From positions 118,049 to 182,048 of the forward strand of contig NZ_JACBJQ010000007.1 of NCBI RefSeq assembly GCF_013404075.1: a DNA stretch of 64,000 bases. Direction: 5' to 3'. Shown here in pieces: positions 50,011-58,633 of the stretch. The notes below the pieces were generated by a model. That model did no database searches. It had not been told where the DNA came from and saw only the letters and a list, made by a program, of their open reading frames with translations. Positions within the stretch are counted from its first letter, which is position 1, and every line of letters starts with the position of its first letter. Both the position numbers and the translations under genes were made by a program. The stretch is from Mycolicibacterium vinylchloridicum (lineage in GTDB: Bacteria > Actinomycetota > Actinomycetes > Mycobacteriales > Mycobacteriaceae).

Positions 50011-51690
50011 GTGCGCAGCACCCTGCCCCGGCAGTTCGTCGACCGCGCCGTCTCCCGGCTGTTGCGGATATCGCCGCCGACCAGCGATTACGTCGTCCAT
50101 CGTGGCGTCGGGATCCCGATGCGGGACGGTGCGGTCCTGCGCGCGACCCACTATGCGCCCGTCGGCGCACCACTCGGCACGATCATGGTTCGCGGCCCGT
50201 ACGGACGGTCATTCCCATCGTCGGTGATCTACGCCCAGCTCTATGCCGCGCGGGGCTATCACGTCCTGTTGCAGAGCGTGCGCGGCACGTTCGGGTCCGG
50301 TGGTGACTTCGTGCCGATGGTGCACGAGGCTGACGACGCCGCCGACACCGTGACCTGGCTGCGCGAACAACCCTGGTTCAGCGGGCACCTCGCCACCATC
50401 GGAGCCTCCTACCTGGGCTTCACCCAGTGGGCGCTGCTGTCCGATCCCCCGCCGGAACTGGCCGCAGCGGTGATCACCGTCGGCCCGCACGACTTCCACG
50501 CCTCCTCGTGGGGCACCGGATCGTTCTCGCTGAACGACTTCCTGGGCTGGTCGGACTCGATGGCCCACCAGGAAGAGGCGATGCCGCGGCGGCTGGCGTT
50601 CGCGACCCGTGCGGCGCGCCGACTCGAACGCGCCACGCATGGACTTCCGCTGGGCAACGCCGGCCGCGACCTACTGGGCGCCGGCTCGCCCTGGTACGAG
50701 TCGTGGATCGAGCACCCACACGGTGATGACCCGTTTTGGGAGACGATGCGGATGACGTCGGCACTCGACCGCTGCGACGTCCCGGTGCTGTTGATCAGCG
50801 GCTGGCAGGACCTGTTTCTCGAGCAGACCCTCATGCAGTACGGCCGCCTGCGCGACCGTGGTGTCGACGTCGCGATGACGCTCGGGCCGTGGGCGCACAG
50901 CGATATGACCACCAAGGCCGGTGGCACCGTAGCCTCGGAGACGCTGAGCTGGCTGGGCGCACACCTCGCCGGCGCTCGCACCGCGCCCCGCCGCAACCCG
51001 GTCCGGGTGTACGTCGCCCATCACGGCTGGATCGATCTGCCGGACTGGCCACCTCCCACGGGCGAAGGCGTGTTGTATCTGCAGCCCGGTGGCCGGCTGG
51101 CCGCGGCCGCGCCGCCTGACGACGCGATGCCGTCGACCTTCCGCTACGACCCGGCCGACCCGACGCCGACGGTCGGTGGCCGCCCCCTCACCCAGAACAG
51201 CGGCTACCAGGACGATTCGGTACTGGCGCGGCGCACCGACGTGCTGAGCTTCACCAGCGGACCCTTGGACGCCGACCTCTATGTGTTCGGCAACCCGCTC
51301 GTGGAGCTGGCGCACGAGGCCGACATCGACCACGTCGACGTGTTCGTGCGGATCAGTGAGGTCGACGCCCGGGGACGCTCCCGCAATGTCAGCGACGGCT
51401 ACCAGCGGCTGACCGAGGCCCGGACCGGTCCGGTCCGGGTAGAGCTCGATGCCGTCGCGCACCGCTTCCCCGCGGGCACCCAGATCCGGGTGCTGATCGC
51501 CGGCGGCTCGCATCCGCGCTACGCCCGCAACCTCGGCACCGGCGAGCCGGTCCTCACCGGCCGGCGGATGGTGCCGGCGGTACACACCGTCCACCACGGG
51601 GCCGGCGGGCTGTCCAAGCTGATCCTGCCTGCCTCGGCCGGTCTGCCCTCAGCCGACGGCGGCGCGGACCCGGCCGGCGATCTCGCCTAG
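50011..51690 (+). CDS. CocE/NonD-family (peptidase S15-like) hydrolase
   Basis: The 559-residue protein has an alpha/beta hydrolase core with the Ser nucleophile in TIGASYLGFTQWA, the Asp in ISGWQDLFLEQT and the His in GPWAHSDM. A C-terminal jelly-roll domain typical of X-Pro dipeptidyl-peptidase and cocaine esterase relatives follows (DLYVFGNPLVELAHEAD, then SHPRYARNLGTGEP). It should cleave an ester or amide; the substrate is unknown. It corresponds to Rv2800. GTG 50011 with GAGAGG upstream is preferred to the longer frame, which is antisense to pptH. Its end overlaps the converging DUF1802 gene by 42 nt. Confidence 0.85.
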   Translation: MRSTLPRQFVDRAVSRLLRISPPTSDYVVHRGVGIPMRDGAVLRATHYAPVGAPLGTIMVRGPYGRSFPSSVIYAQLYAARGYHVLLQSVRGTFGSGGDFVPMVHEADDAADTVTWLREQPWFSGHLATIGASYLGFTQWALLSDPPPELAAAVITVGPHDFHASSWGTGSFSLNDFLGWSDSMAHQEEAMPRRLAFATRAARRLERATHGLPLGNAGRDLLGAGSPWYESWIEHPHGDDPFWETMRMTSALDRCDVPVLLISGWQDLFLEQTLMQYGRLRDRGVDVAMTLGPWAHSDMTTKAGGTVASETLSWLGAHLAGARTAPRRNPVRVYVAHHGWIDLPDWPPPTGEGVLYLQPGGRLAAAAPPDDAMPSTFRYDPADPTPTVGGRPLTQNSGYQDDSVLARRTDVLSFTSGPLDADLYVFGNPLVELAHEADIDHVDVFVRISEVDARGRSRNVSDGYQRLTEARTGPVRVELDAVAHRFPAGTQIRVLIAGGSHPRYARNLGTGEPVLTGRRMVPAVHTVHHGAGGLSKLILPASAGLPSADGGADPAGDLA

Positions 51691-52194
51691 CGCCGCGGCG
51701 TCGTGAACGGGTTGGGCCAGATCGCCGCTCACGGGCAGCTGTACCCAGCTGGTACAGCCGCCGTATTGCGGTTCACGGGCCAACCGGATCGGCTCGATAA
51801 GCGGGAAAGCCTGCACCACCAGCACGGTCAGCCGGTGGCGTGGCCGGAAGTCCAGCCGGTCGGCCTGCACCGACTCGGCGGTCCAGATATGCAGATCTTC
51901 GATGTCGGCCAGCCGCTCGGCGTCCGATACTGCAACGGCAGCAACCACTTTCGCGGCGGCACGGATCACGAGGTGGTCGTCGGTGCTGTCCGACGCCGAT
52001 CGGGCGAGCAGGTCCCGATGCTCGGGTCGCACCCGTTCGGCGTGGCTGTGCGCGACCGTCGGGAACAACAGGAACTCCTCAGCCGCGACGGCAAACCGCT
52101 TCTCGTGGATGCCGCCCTTGCGCAGCAGCACCGTCTGCCGCCCGTCGAGCAGGGCGTGCACCGCCGCACTCCATTCCTTGAGCGCAGTGGTCAC
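51649..52194 (-). CDS. DUF1802 family protein
   Basis: The 181-residue protein matches the DUF1802 pattern: ALKEWSAAVHALLDGRQTVLLRKGGIHEKRF, EEFLLFPTVAHSHAERVRPEH, then DLHIWTAESVQADRLDFRPRHRLTVLVVQAF. The family has no known function. GTG 52194 overlaps the DUF2277 stop by 4 nt, so the two are coupled. The long open frame further upstream is low-complexity Arg/Gly sequence antisense to nothing and overlapping DUF2277, so it is not used. Confidence 0.75.
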   Translation of the reverse strand: MTTALKEWSAAVHALLDGRQTVLLRKGGIHEKRFAVAAEEFLLFPTVAHSHAERVRPEHRDLLARSASDSTDDHLVIRAAAKVVAAVAVSDAERLADIEDLHIWTAESVQADRLDFRPRHRLTVLVVQAFPLIEPIRLAREPQYGGCTSWVQLPVSGDLAQPVHDAAALGEIAGRVRAAVG

Positions 52195-52457
52195 GTCGAG
52201 GTGAGTCGCGCGATGACCTCGGGCCGGCGCAGCGGTGGAACGGTCTTGGGCGGCTGACGCCGGGCCGGCAGCTCGGCCAGCAGCCGTGTCGTGACGGCCG
52301 CCACCTGCACGACCGCAGCCTCGAAAGCGTCGACATTGGCCTCGGACGGCCGGGTGATTCCGCTGACCTTGCGGACGTACTGGCGGGCGGCCGCGGTGAT
52401 CTCTTCGTCGGTGGCCGCCGGCTCCAGGCCGCGCAACTCGGTGATGTTTCGGCACAT
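52191..52457 (-). CDS. DUF2277 family protein
   Basis: The 88-residue protein starts with the family hallmark MCRNI and continues TELRGLEPAATDEEITAAARQYVRKVSGITRPSEAN, an all-helical small domain of unknown function. ATG 52457 is chosen over the longer frame because the family begins at MCRNI. It is coupled to the DUF1802 gene. Confidence 0.85.
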   Translation of the reverse strand: MCRNITELRGLEPAATDEEITAAARQYVRKVSGITRPSEANVDAFEAAVVQVAAVTTRLLAELPARRQPPKTVPPLRRPEVIARLTST

Positions 52458-52586
52458 GAGCTCCAGCATGCCTGCTGACCAGCCGACGCGGTGATCGGAT
52501 TGATATGCGGCACCCATCTCACTCACAAGTTCGCCGCCTAGCCTGGCCGCCAACCCGTCGATCTCACGTGATCAGAAAGGTGGACC

Positions 52587-53150
52587 GTGGTCCCGGAACT
52601 GGCGCTCGCCGGTACGACAGATGTACGAAGGCTGCCCACCGTGAGCAAGCGAGGGGTGGGTCGGCCACGCGGTTCGAACGGAGAGGTGCGACGCCCACTG
52701 ATCGTCTCGGCGGCCATCCACATCTTTGCCTACCGCGGGTACGACGCCGCGACATTGCAGGAAGTCGCGGATCTGGTCGATATCACCCGGCCCGCGGTGC
52801 ACCACTACTTCCCGGGCAAGGCACCGCTTTACCGAGCCGCTCTCGACCGGGCCTACGAGATCGTCATGCCTGCCCTGGCGGCACGCCCCACAGATGCATT
52901 CATCACTCCACCGCAAGGCGAAATGCGCCTGGCCAGTGCGCTTTTGGGCGCCTCGCTGGCGCAGTCGAACCGGATCGCCGATATCGCGCCGCGGATCACC
53001 ACCATCGCCGACGAATTACGCCGGGTGTGCGAGGCCGCGCGCGGCACCGATGGCACGGACACGCTTCTCGCGGCGGTCGTCGGGAGGTGGGTACTGACCG
53101 CGTCGACACTCTCCGAACCTGATGTTCACGTCGATGTTCGCATGCTCTGA
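52587..53150 (+). CDS. TetR-family transcriptional regulator
   Basis: The 187-residue protein has an N-terminal TetR helix-turn-helix (RRPLIVSAAIHIFAYRGYDAATLQEVADLVDITRPAVHHYFPGKAPLY) and a helical ligand domain. AGAAAGG precedes GTG 52587; a GTG at 52641 would remove 18 residues. It is divergent from the DUF2277-DUF1802 pair (129-nt gap), which it may regulate, and upstream of a lipoprotein gene by 99 nt. No operator was obvious. Confidence 0.85.
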   Translation: MVPELALAGTTDVRRLPTVSKRGVGRPRGSNGEVRRPLIVSAAIHIFAYRGYDAATLQEVADLVDITRPAVHHYFPGKAPLYRAALDRAYEIVMPALAARPTDAFITPPQGEMRLASALLGASLAQSNRIADIAPRITTIADELRRVCEAARGTDGTDTLLAAVVGRWVLTASTLSEPDVHVDVRML

Positions 53151-53249
53151 GCACATTCACAGCTATCGGCTCAATCTGCCGCCACCAGAACAAGTGACGC
53201 GCGAGTAGATTGACCTCGACTGTCCGATGCGCGGGGCTGGAGGCCGAGG

Positions 53250-54581
53250 TTGCGAACGCGGCGATTGTGCCGAGCCGGCTCGGCCCTGACTCTTCTGATC
53301 GGTGCCACCGTCCTACCGGCCTGCGGCGCTCCGACGAACCTCACTGAGGTTGCCGACGACCTGCAAGCCACCCTGATGTCGATGCCCGGGGTCACCGACG
53401 CGTGGGTGTATCCGGATGAGAGTTACGCCGAAGGCTTCACCTTCAACATCACTGTCGACGCGCCCGCGGCAACCCGCTCCGAGCTGATCGCCGTCGCCGA
53501 CCGGATCGCCGACGCCAGGATCCGGTTGATCGCGAACTACACCCAGAATGTGGACTTCTGGGTGATGCCCGACAAGCCGGTGACACTGAGGCGTCAGTCA
53601 CACCTCGACTCCGCCCAGATCGCCGATGACGCCGAGCGGCTCCGCGTGATCGCCGCGGGTGCAGACGGCCGCATCGACTGGTTCCGTGGCGACGACAGCA
53701 TGGTGAATCAACTCTCGGTCACCGACAGCCACACCCCGGGGGCCGATCTCCTCGACACCGTCCGGCGAACCGCCGGTGACACCGGGCTCACCATGTCGGT
53801 GTCACCGGCCTCGCCGTCGCCTCGGACCCCGAGGATGAGCGTCGCCTTTCCCCTCAGCGCACAAGCTCAGACGTCCGTCGAGCAGTTCCTCGGCAGCGTT
53901 CCGGTCGACGTCTTCGGCCTGCGGATCGACAACGATCGGGTGCGCGCAGTGCAGGCCATGGTGCCCGCCGATCCCGCGATAGCCGAGCAGGAACTGTCCA
54001 CGGTGATCGACGCGAGCAGGGCCGTCGCAGCCGGGCCGATGTGGCTGGCCTGGTACGTTCCCAGCGCCGTCGGCGGCGTACCGATGTTCGGCGGCCTCGT
54101 CGAAATCGCTGATTGTTCAGTCCCTGCCGCACAGATCCGACAGGCATCGCTGCGGCCAGGCCACGACGACGCCTCCTCGCTTCAGACGCGTCTTCAGTCC
54201 AAGGCCGGCACCTGCACCGCACCCGAAGCCGGCCACATCGAGCAGAATTCGCCATCGGCGACGGTATCACCCTCTCCCCCAAGCATTTTGGTTCGCAAAC
54301 CCGCGCGGGCCACATCGACACCCGACATCGCGACCACCGCCTCCCGGCCGATTCCGGTGGCAACCGGAGACTCGCCAAGCCGCGCCGCCCGGCCCGTGCG
54401 TGTGCCTGCGCCGTCGGCGGTCCGCTCGCCGACACGGACGATTCCGCTACCGGCGGCGGGGCTGGGACCAACAGCGCCGCCGCCGGTCGGCGGCACTCCG
54501 ACGGCCGGCCCCAGCGGTCCACCCCGCTCACCGATGGGAGCACACCGCCCGGCGAAAGGGACGGCACGCTCGGGTCGTTAG
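53250..54581 (+). CDS. Predicted lipoprotein with disordered C-terminal tail
   Basis: The 443-residue protein has a signal peptide with lipobox VLPACG (Cys at about 25). The body (28-310) is not recognised; it repeats a pattern of short beta/alpha units (e.g. SMPGVTDAWVYPDESYAEGFTFNITV and MVPADPAIAEQELSTVIDASRAV). The last 120 residues are almost all Ala, Pro, Ser, Thr and Arg, probably disordered and spanning the envelope. TTG 53250 with GGAGGCCGAGG upstream is the best start. From position it could be a relative of the lpp genes near Rv2796c, but I could not match it. Confidence 0.7.
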   Translation: MRTRRLCRAGSALTLLIGATVLPACGAPTNLTEVADDLQATLMSMPGVTDAWVYPDESYAEGFTFNITVDAPAATRSELIAVADRIADARIRLIANYTQNVDFWVMPDKPVTLRRQSHLDSAQIADDAERLRVIAAGADGRIDWFRGDDSMVNQLSVTDSHTPGADLLDTVRRTAGDTGLTMSVSPASPSPRTPRMSVAFPLSAQAQTSVEQFLGSVPVDVFGLRIDNDRVRAVQAMVPADPAIAEQELSTVIDASRAVAAGPMWLAWYVPSAVGGVPMFGGLVEIADCSVPAAQIRQASLRPGHDDASSLQTRLQSKAGTCTAPEAGHIEQNSPSATVSPSPPSILVRKPARATSTPDIATTASRPIPVATGDSPSRAARPVRVPAPSAVRSPTRTIPLPAAGLGPTAPPPVGGTPTAGPSGPPRSPMGAHRPAKGTARSGR

Positions 54582-54603
54582 CGGTGCGGTTACGGTGTCA
54601 GCT

Positions 54604-55362
54604 ATGACCGGCGACGACATCCTGCTCATCGACACCACCGACCGGATCCGCACGGTCACACTGAATCGGCCCGGCGCGCGCAACGCGCTGTCGAGCGCGC
54701 TGCGCAACCGCTTCTTCGGCGCGCTGCGCGAGGCCGACGCCGACGAGGGCGTCGACGTCGTCATCGTCACCGGTGCCGACCCGGTCTTCTGCGCGGGGCT
54801 GGACCTCAAGGAACTCGGCGACACCACCGAACTTCCCGACATCTCGCCGAAGTGGCCGCCGATGACAAAGCCGGTCATCGGGGCGATCAACGGCGCAGCG
54901 GTGACCGGCGGACTGGAACTGGCGCTGTACTGCGACATCCTGATCGCCTCCGAGCGCGCCCGTTTCGCCGACACCCACGCCCGGGTCGGGCTACTGCCGA
55001 CCTGGGGCCTGAGCGTGCGACTGCCGCAAAAGGTCGGCGTCGGGATGGCCCGGCGGATGAGCCTGACCGGTGACTACCTGTCCGCAGCCGATGCCCTGCG
55101 CGCCGGGCTGGTCACCCAGGTCGTCGAGCACGAGGAGTTGCTGCCGGCTGCCCGCGCGGTCGCCGCGGCGATCGTCGGCAACAACCAGAAGGCTGTGCGC
55201 GCGCTACTGGCTTCCTATCACCGCATCGACGAAGACCAGACCGGGTCGGGGCTGTGGATCGAGGCGATGTCGGCCAGGAAGTGGATGGCCCAGACCTCCG
55301 GTGACGACATCGCCGCCAGCCGTTCCTCGGTCATCGAGCGTGGCCGCTCGCAGGTGAAATAG
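54604..55362 (+). CDS. echA16: Enoyl-CoA hydratase/isomerase (EchA16)
   Basis: The 252-residue crotonase has the oxyanion-hole motif GADPVFCAGLDLKEL and the AAVTGGLELALYCDILIAS block. In the second block the catalytic Glu of GGxE (G-G-L-E) is present and the second Glu position is D/H (ADTHARVGLLP). It should hydrate or isomerise enoyl-CoA in fatty acid or sterol breakdown. It corresponds to Rv2831. ATG 54604 is preferred over the open frame upstream, which overlaps the lipoprotein. Confidence 0.9.
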   Translation: MTGDDILLIDTTDRIRTVTLNRPGARNALSSALRNRFFGALREADADEGVDVVIVTGADPVFCAGLDLKELGDTTELPDISPKWPPMTKPVIGAINGAAVTGGLELALYCDILIASERARFADTHARVGLLPTWGLSVRLPQKVGVGMARRMSLTGDYLSAADALRAGLVTQVVEHEELLPAARAVAAAIVGNNQKAVRALLASYHRIDEDQTGSGLWIEAMSARKWMAQTSGDDIAASRSSVIERGRSQVK

Positions 55363-55369
55363 GCTCGCC

Positions 55370-57949
55370 TCATACCTCTTTCGCGGCGTCGATGAGGCTC
55401 TGCCACTTCGCCAGCGTGCCGGCGTCCTTGGCGATGATGTTGCCGATCTGCAATTGGCTCAGCGTCACGCCGCCCAAGGTGTAGCTGCTGTTGTTGCCGA
55501 CGATCGTGATCACCGTCGACCCGGACTCGTCCGAGACGTCGAACTCGTTGGCCTGCATCCAGACGAAGTCCAGGGTGTCCTTGGCGGGGTCGAACGTCAG
55601 CACCGGGTTGGCACCCCATGCCCAGCCGATCGTCGTGGTCGTGCCGCCGGTCACCGGGGTCCCGCCGCCGCCTCCGGCCGTGCCCCCGGCGTTGGTGTAG
55701 TCGACGACGTTGATCGTGCCGTAGTCGTTGAACACGTTGCTGAACGCTCCGGTGGGGTCGCCGAGTCCCGAGGCGCTGGTGGTGGACTGACCCAGCGTGC
55801 CCGGAGTGTCGCGAAGCACCTGCCACATCGACAGCATCCCGATGTTCTTGGTGCGGGCCCAGTCTTCGAGCGCCTGCGCGTCGGCGACGGTGAACACCTC
55901 GGTGATGACGTCGTTGACGCCGAGCATCGGGGTGACCCCGATGTTGCTCCAGCCGAAGGTTTTCGAGTGAGCGGCGTACAGCGTGGCGAGCTGGGCGTAG
56001 GTGGACTCGGCCGATTCGATCGCGTAGGCGCCCATGGTCTTTGCGTTCGGCCCACTGGTCGGCGCGGCGGACTCGCCGTAGTCCATTGCCATCACGTTGA
56101 CACCGGCCAACGTGACCCCGGCCGCCAGCGCCGTTTCCACCACGTTCACGCCGTCGGCGGTCAGCCCGCTCGGCAACACCGGAAGTGTGTACCAGATCTC
56201 CAACTCCGGCTTCTGTTTCTGCAACAGCGCCAGCGCCTGGGCGTTGAGGGTGACCGACGCGGGATCGGCCACCGCGGCGCCCTCGATGTCGAAATCAAGG
56301 TGAGTGACGCCGTATTTGTCGACGACGGCCGCGTAGGCGGCCGCGAGTTCTTGGGCGGTACGCCCCTTGGCGGCGTAGTCCTGGGCGATGCTGGTGCCGG
56401 CCGCACCGCCGAAGGAGATCATGACGTCCCCGCCTGCGGCCTTGAAGGTGGCGATCGCGTTGTTGATGGCGATCGCCTGTTCGTTGGTCGAATTCGGTTT
56501 CAGCGCAGCTAATCCCGCCCAGGCAAGGGTGCCGTTCTCATCGGCCTGCATGAAGCCGAGCGTCACCAACGACGTGCCGTAGGTCTTGGAGAGCGCCAGC
56601 AGGTTCGGCACCGGGTATGCGCCCATGTCGATGTACGGCGCGAAGAAGCTCGTGCCCCACTCGGCGGTGCCACCGGGTGTCGTGGCGGTGTCGTCGGCTG
56701 CGATGGTGCCGACCGCCGATGCGGTGGCGATGGTGGCGCCGACCGGGGCGGACAGCGTGACGGTGAACGTCTCGGTCGGCTCGACGGCGGTGTCACCTAT
56801 GACGCTGACGTTGATCACCTGCGTCACCGAGCCCGCGGCGAACGTCACCGTTCCCGAGGCCGCCGTGTAGTCCTGGCCGGCGGTGGCCGAACCGTTCGTC
56901 GTCGTGTAGGTCAGCGTGATCGCCGTGTCCGATGCCTTGGACAGGGTCACCGTGAACGGGATCGACGTCGTTCCGCTGTTGCCTTCGGACACGCCGGCCC
57001 CGGCGATGGACACCGTCGGCAACTGCGGGATGCTGGCGTCATCGTCGTCGGTGATGGTGCCCGTCGCGACCGCCCGGCCGATTTTGGCGCCGAACGCGTC
57101 GGACAGCGTCACGGTGAAGGTCTCGGCCGGCTCGACCTTGGTATCGCCCAGCACGTCCACAGTGATCACCTGGGTGGTCACGCCCGGGGCGAAGACGAGC
57201 GTGCCCGCGACGTTCACGTAATCCTGGAGGGCCGTCGCCGACCCGTCGCCAGTCAGGTAGCTCACGGTCACGGTCTTGGTGCTCGGCTTGGACAGCGTCA
57301 CCGTGAATGCCGCAGTGGTGGTGCTCCCGCTGCCCTCGACGAGGCTGGTGTCGGTGATCGCGAGGCTGGGCGTGGTCTGCGGACGCAGCAGGTTGTCGAT
57401 CTCGCGGCGAATCAGGGTCAGCATGCCGGTCAGCAGCTGCGCCGGTGAGGGTGGCAGGCCCTTGATCCCGAACAGCGACAGGAACCGCGAGACGATGTCG
57501 CCAGGGTTCAGCGCCGCGGTCGCGGCGCGACTCGCCGGTGTCATCTTCTTCGACACCGGCGCTGCGACCTCGGATGTGAAGGTCGAAACCTGTTCTGTGA
57601 CAGCGGATTCTGCGGCTTTGTTCATCTGAACGGATGCGCTGGGATCGATCGCCTTGGCCGGCTTGGGGGTCTCGTCGGCGGGCACCCGCGCACCCGGGCG
57701 GCTGACCGCGGCAGGTCGCGACGCCGCCGGCGTGCGAGTGGACCGCTTGGGTGCACCGACCTTGCTGTCGGATGGCGCCTGCGCCGCGCGGCGCGACGTG
57801 CCGACCTTCGACGGCTTCGAGGGTTGTGCCGCCGAGCCGGTGTCCGGGGTGTCAGCTACCGCGATACCTGGGCTGGCGGCCACCGCCATACCCAGGCTCA
57901 GCGCAAACGCGGCAGAACCGACACGAAATCCAAATGCTGTCGAACTCAT
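55370..57949 (-). CDS. Secreted Calx-beta / glycoside hydrolase family 18 (chitinase-like) protein
   Basis: The 859-residue protein has a signal peptide (1-32, cleavage near AVA-DT) and an Ala/Pro/Lys-rich linker. A short module RFLSLFGIKGLPPSP...LIRREIDNLL (154-190) comes next, then two Calx-beta domains (195-300 and 311-420, each with D-x-x-x-E-P-x-E-T-F-T-V-T-L). A GH18 TIM barrel follows (432-745), and a C-terminal domain with TLDFVWMQANEFD. The GH18 catalytic motif is LDFDIEG (551-557) with Glu556 as acid. It may cleave chitin or N-acetylglucosamine polymers outside the cell. Its stop is 7 nt from the converging echA16 stop. Confidence 0.85.
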   Translation of the reverse strand: MSSTAFGFRVGSAAFALSLGMAVAASPGIAVADTPDTGSAAQPSKPSKVGTSRRAAQAPSDSKVGAPKRSTRTPAASRPAAVSRPGARVPADETPKPAKAIDPSASVQMNKAAESAVTEQVSTFTSEVAAPVSKKMTPASRAATAALNPGDIVSRFLSLFGIKGLPPSPAQLLTGMLTLIRREIDNLLRPQTTPSLAITDTSLVEGSGSTTTAAFTVTLSKPSTKTVTVSYLTGDGSATALQDYVNVAGTLVFAPGVTTQVITVDVLGDTKVEPAETFTVTLSDAFGAKIGRAVATGTITDDDDASIPQLPTVSIAGAGVSEGNSGTTSIPFTVTLSKASDTAITLTYTTTNGSATAGQDYTAASGTVTFAAGSVTQVINVSVIGDTAVEPTETFTVTLSAPVGATIATASAVGTIAADDTATTPGGTAEWGTSFFAPYIDMGAYPVPNLLALSKTYGTSLVTLGFMQADENGTLAWAGLAALKPNSTNEQAIAINNAIATFKAAGGDVMISFGGAAGTSIAQDYAAKGRTAQELAAAYAAVVDKYGVTHLDFDIEGAAVADPASVTLNAQALALLQKQKPELEIWYTLPVLPSGLTADGVNVVETALAAGVTLAGVNVMAMDYGESAAPTSGPNAKTMGAYAIESAESTYAQLATLYAAHSKTFGWSNIGVTPMLGVNDVITEVFTVADAQALEDWARTKNIGMLSMWQVLRDTPGTLGQSTTSASGLGDPTGAFSNVFNDYGTINVVDYTNAGGTAGGGGGTPVTGGTTTTIGWAWGANPVLTFDPAKDTLDFVWMQANEFDVSDESGSTVITIVGNNSSYTLGGVTLSQLQIGNIIAKDAGTLAKWQSLIDAAKEV

Positions 57950-58072
57950 GGCACCCCCGAACCCGGACGGTTGTTCAGCAACGTTCAGTATTAACGCACA
58001 GAGGGGACGCTCGGAGCCAACTCAGCAAAAATTCAGATCGCCGTGACAGGCGCATCCTCTAGGCTGGCCCGC

Positions 58073-58633
58073 ATGAATGAGGCGCACGAGGTCTGCGGCA
58101 GCGACGAATGGCGTCAGATCATGCGTGACCAGATCCTGCCGTGGGCGCTGGGTAGCACCGACCTCGGTGACGACGTCCTGGAGGTCGGGCCCGGCTACGG
58201 CGCCGTCACCGACGTGTTGAGCACTGTGCTGCCCCGGGTGACCTGCGTGGAAATCGATGACAAGCTGGCGGCCATGCTCACCGAGCGGTTCTCCGGTGTG
58301 CCGTCGGTGCAGATCGTGCGCGGCGATGCCACCGCGCTGGATTTCGGAGACAATCGGTTCTCGGGCGCGGCCTGCTTCACGATGTTGCACCACGTTCCCA
58401 CCGCCGAACTGCAGGACCGGCTGCTGGCCGAGGTCGCGCGGGTGCTGCGCCCAGGCGCCACGCTGGTCGCCAGTGACAGCATCGGCAGCGACGACATGGA
58501 GAACGCACACGTGGGCGACACCTACAACCCGGTCGACCCGGCGGGGCTCGCCGATCGGCTCACCGCAGCGGGATTCACCGACATCGACGTGCGTACCAAT
58601 GACTTCGGCTGGGCGGCAACCGCTCGGCGCTAG
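58073..58633 (+). CDS. Class I SAM-dependent methyltransferase
   Basis: The 186-residue protein has the SAM motif I (VLEVGPGYGAVTDVL), motif II acidic residue in VTCVEIDDKLA, and motif IV CFTMLHHVPTAELQDRLLAEVARVLRPGATLVASD. The acceptor is unknown. ATG 58073 is preferred over the upstream frame. Its TAG shares CTAG with the converging MATE gene's stop. Confidence 0.85.
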   Translation: MNEAHEVCGSDEWRQIMRDQILPWALGSTDLGDDVLEVGPGYGAVTDVLSTVLPRVTCVEIDDKLAAMLTERFSGVPSVQIVRGDATALDFGDNRFSGAACFTMLHHVPTAELQDRLLAEVARVLRPGATLVASDSIGSDDMENAHVGDTYNPVDPAGLADRLTAAGFTDIDVRTNDFGWAATARR

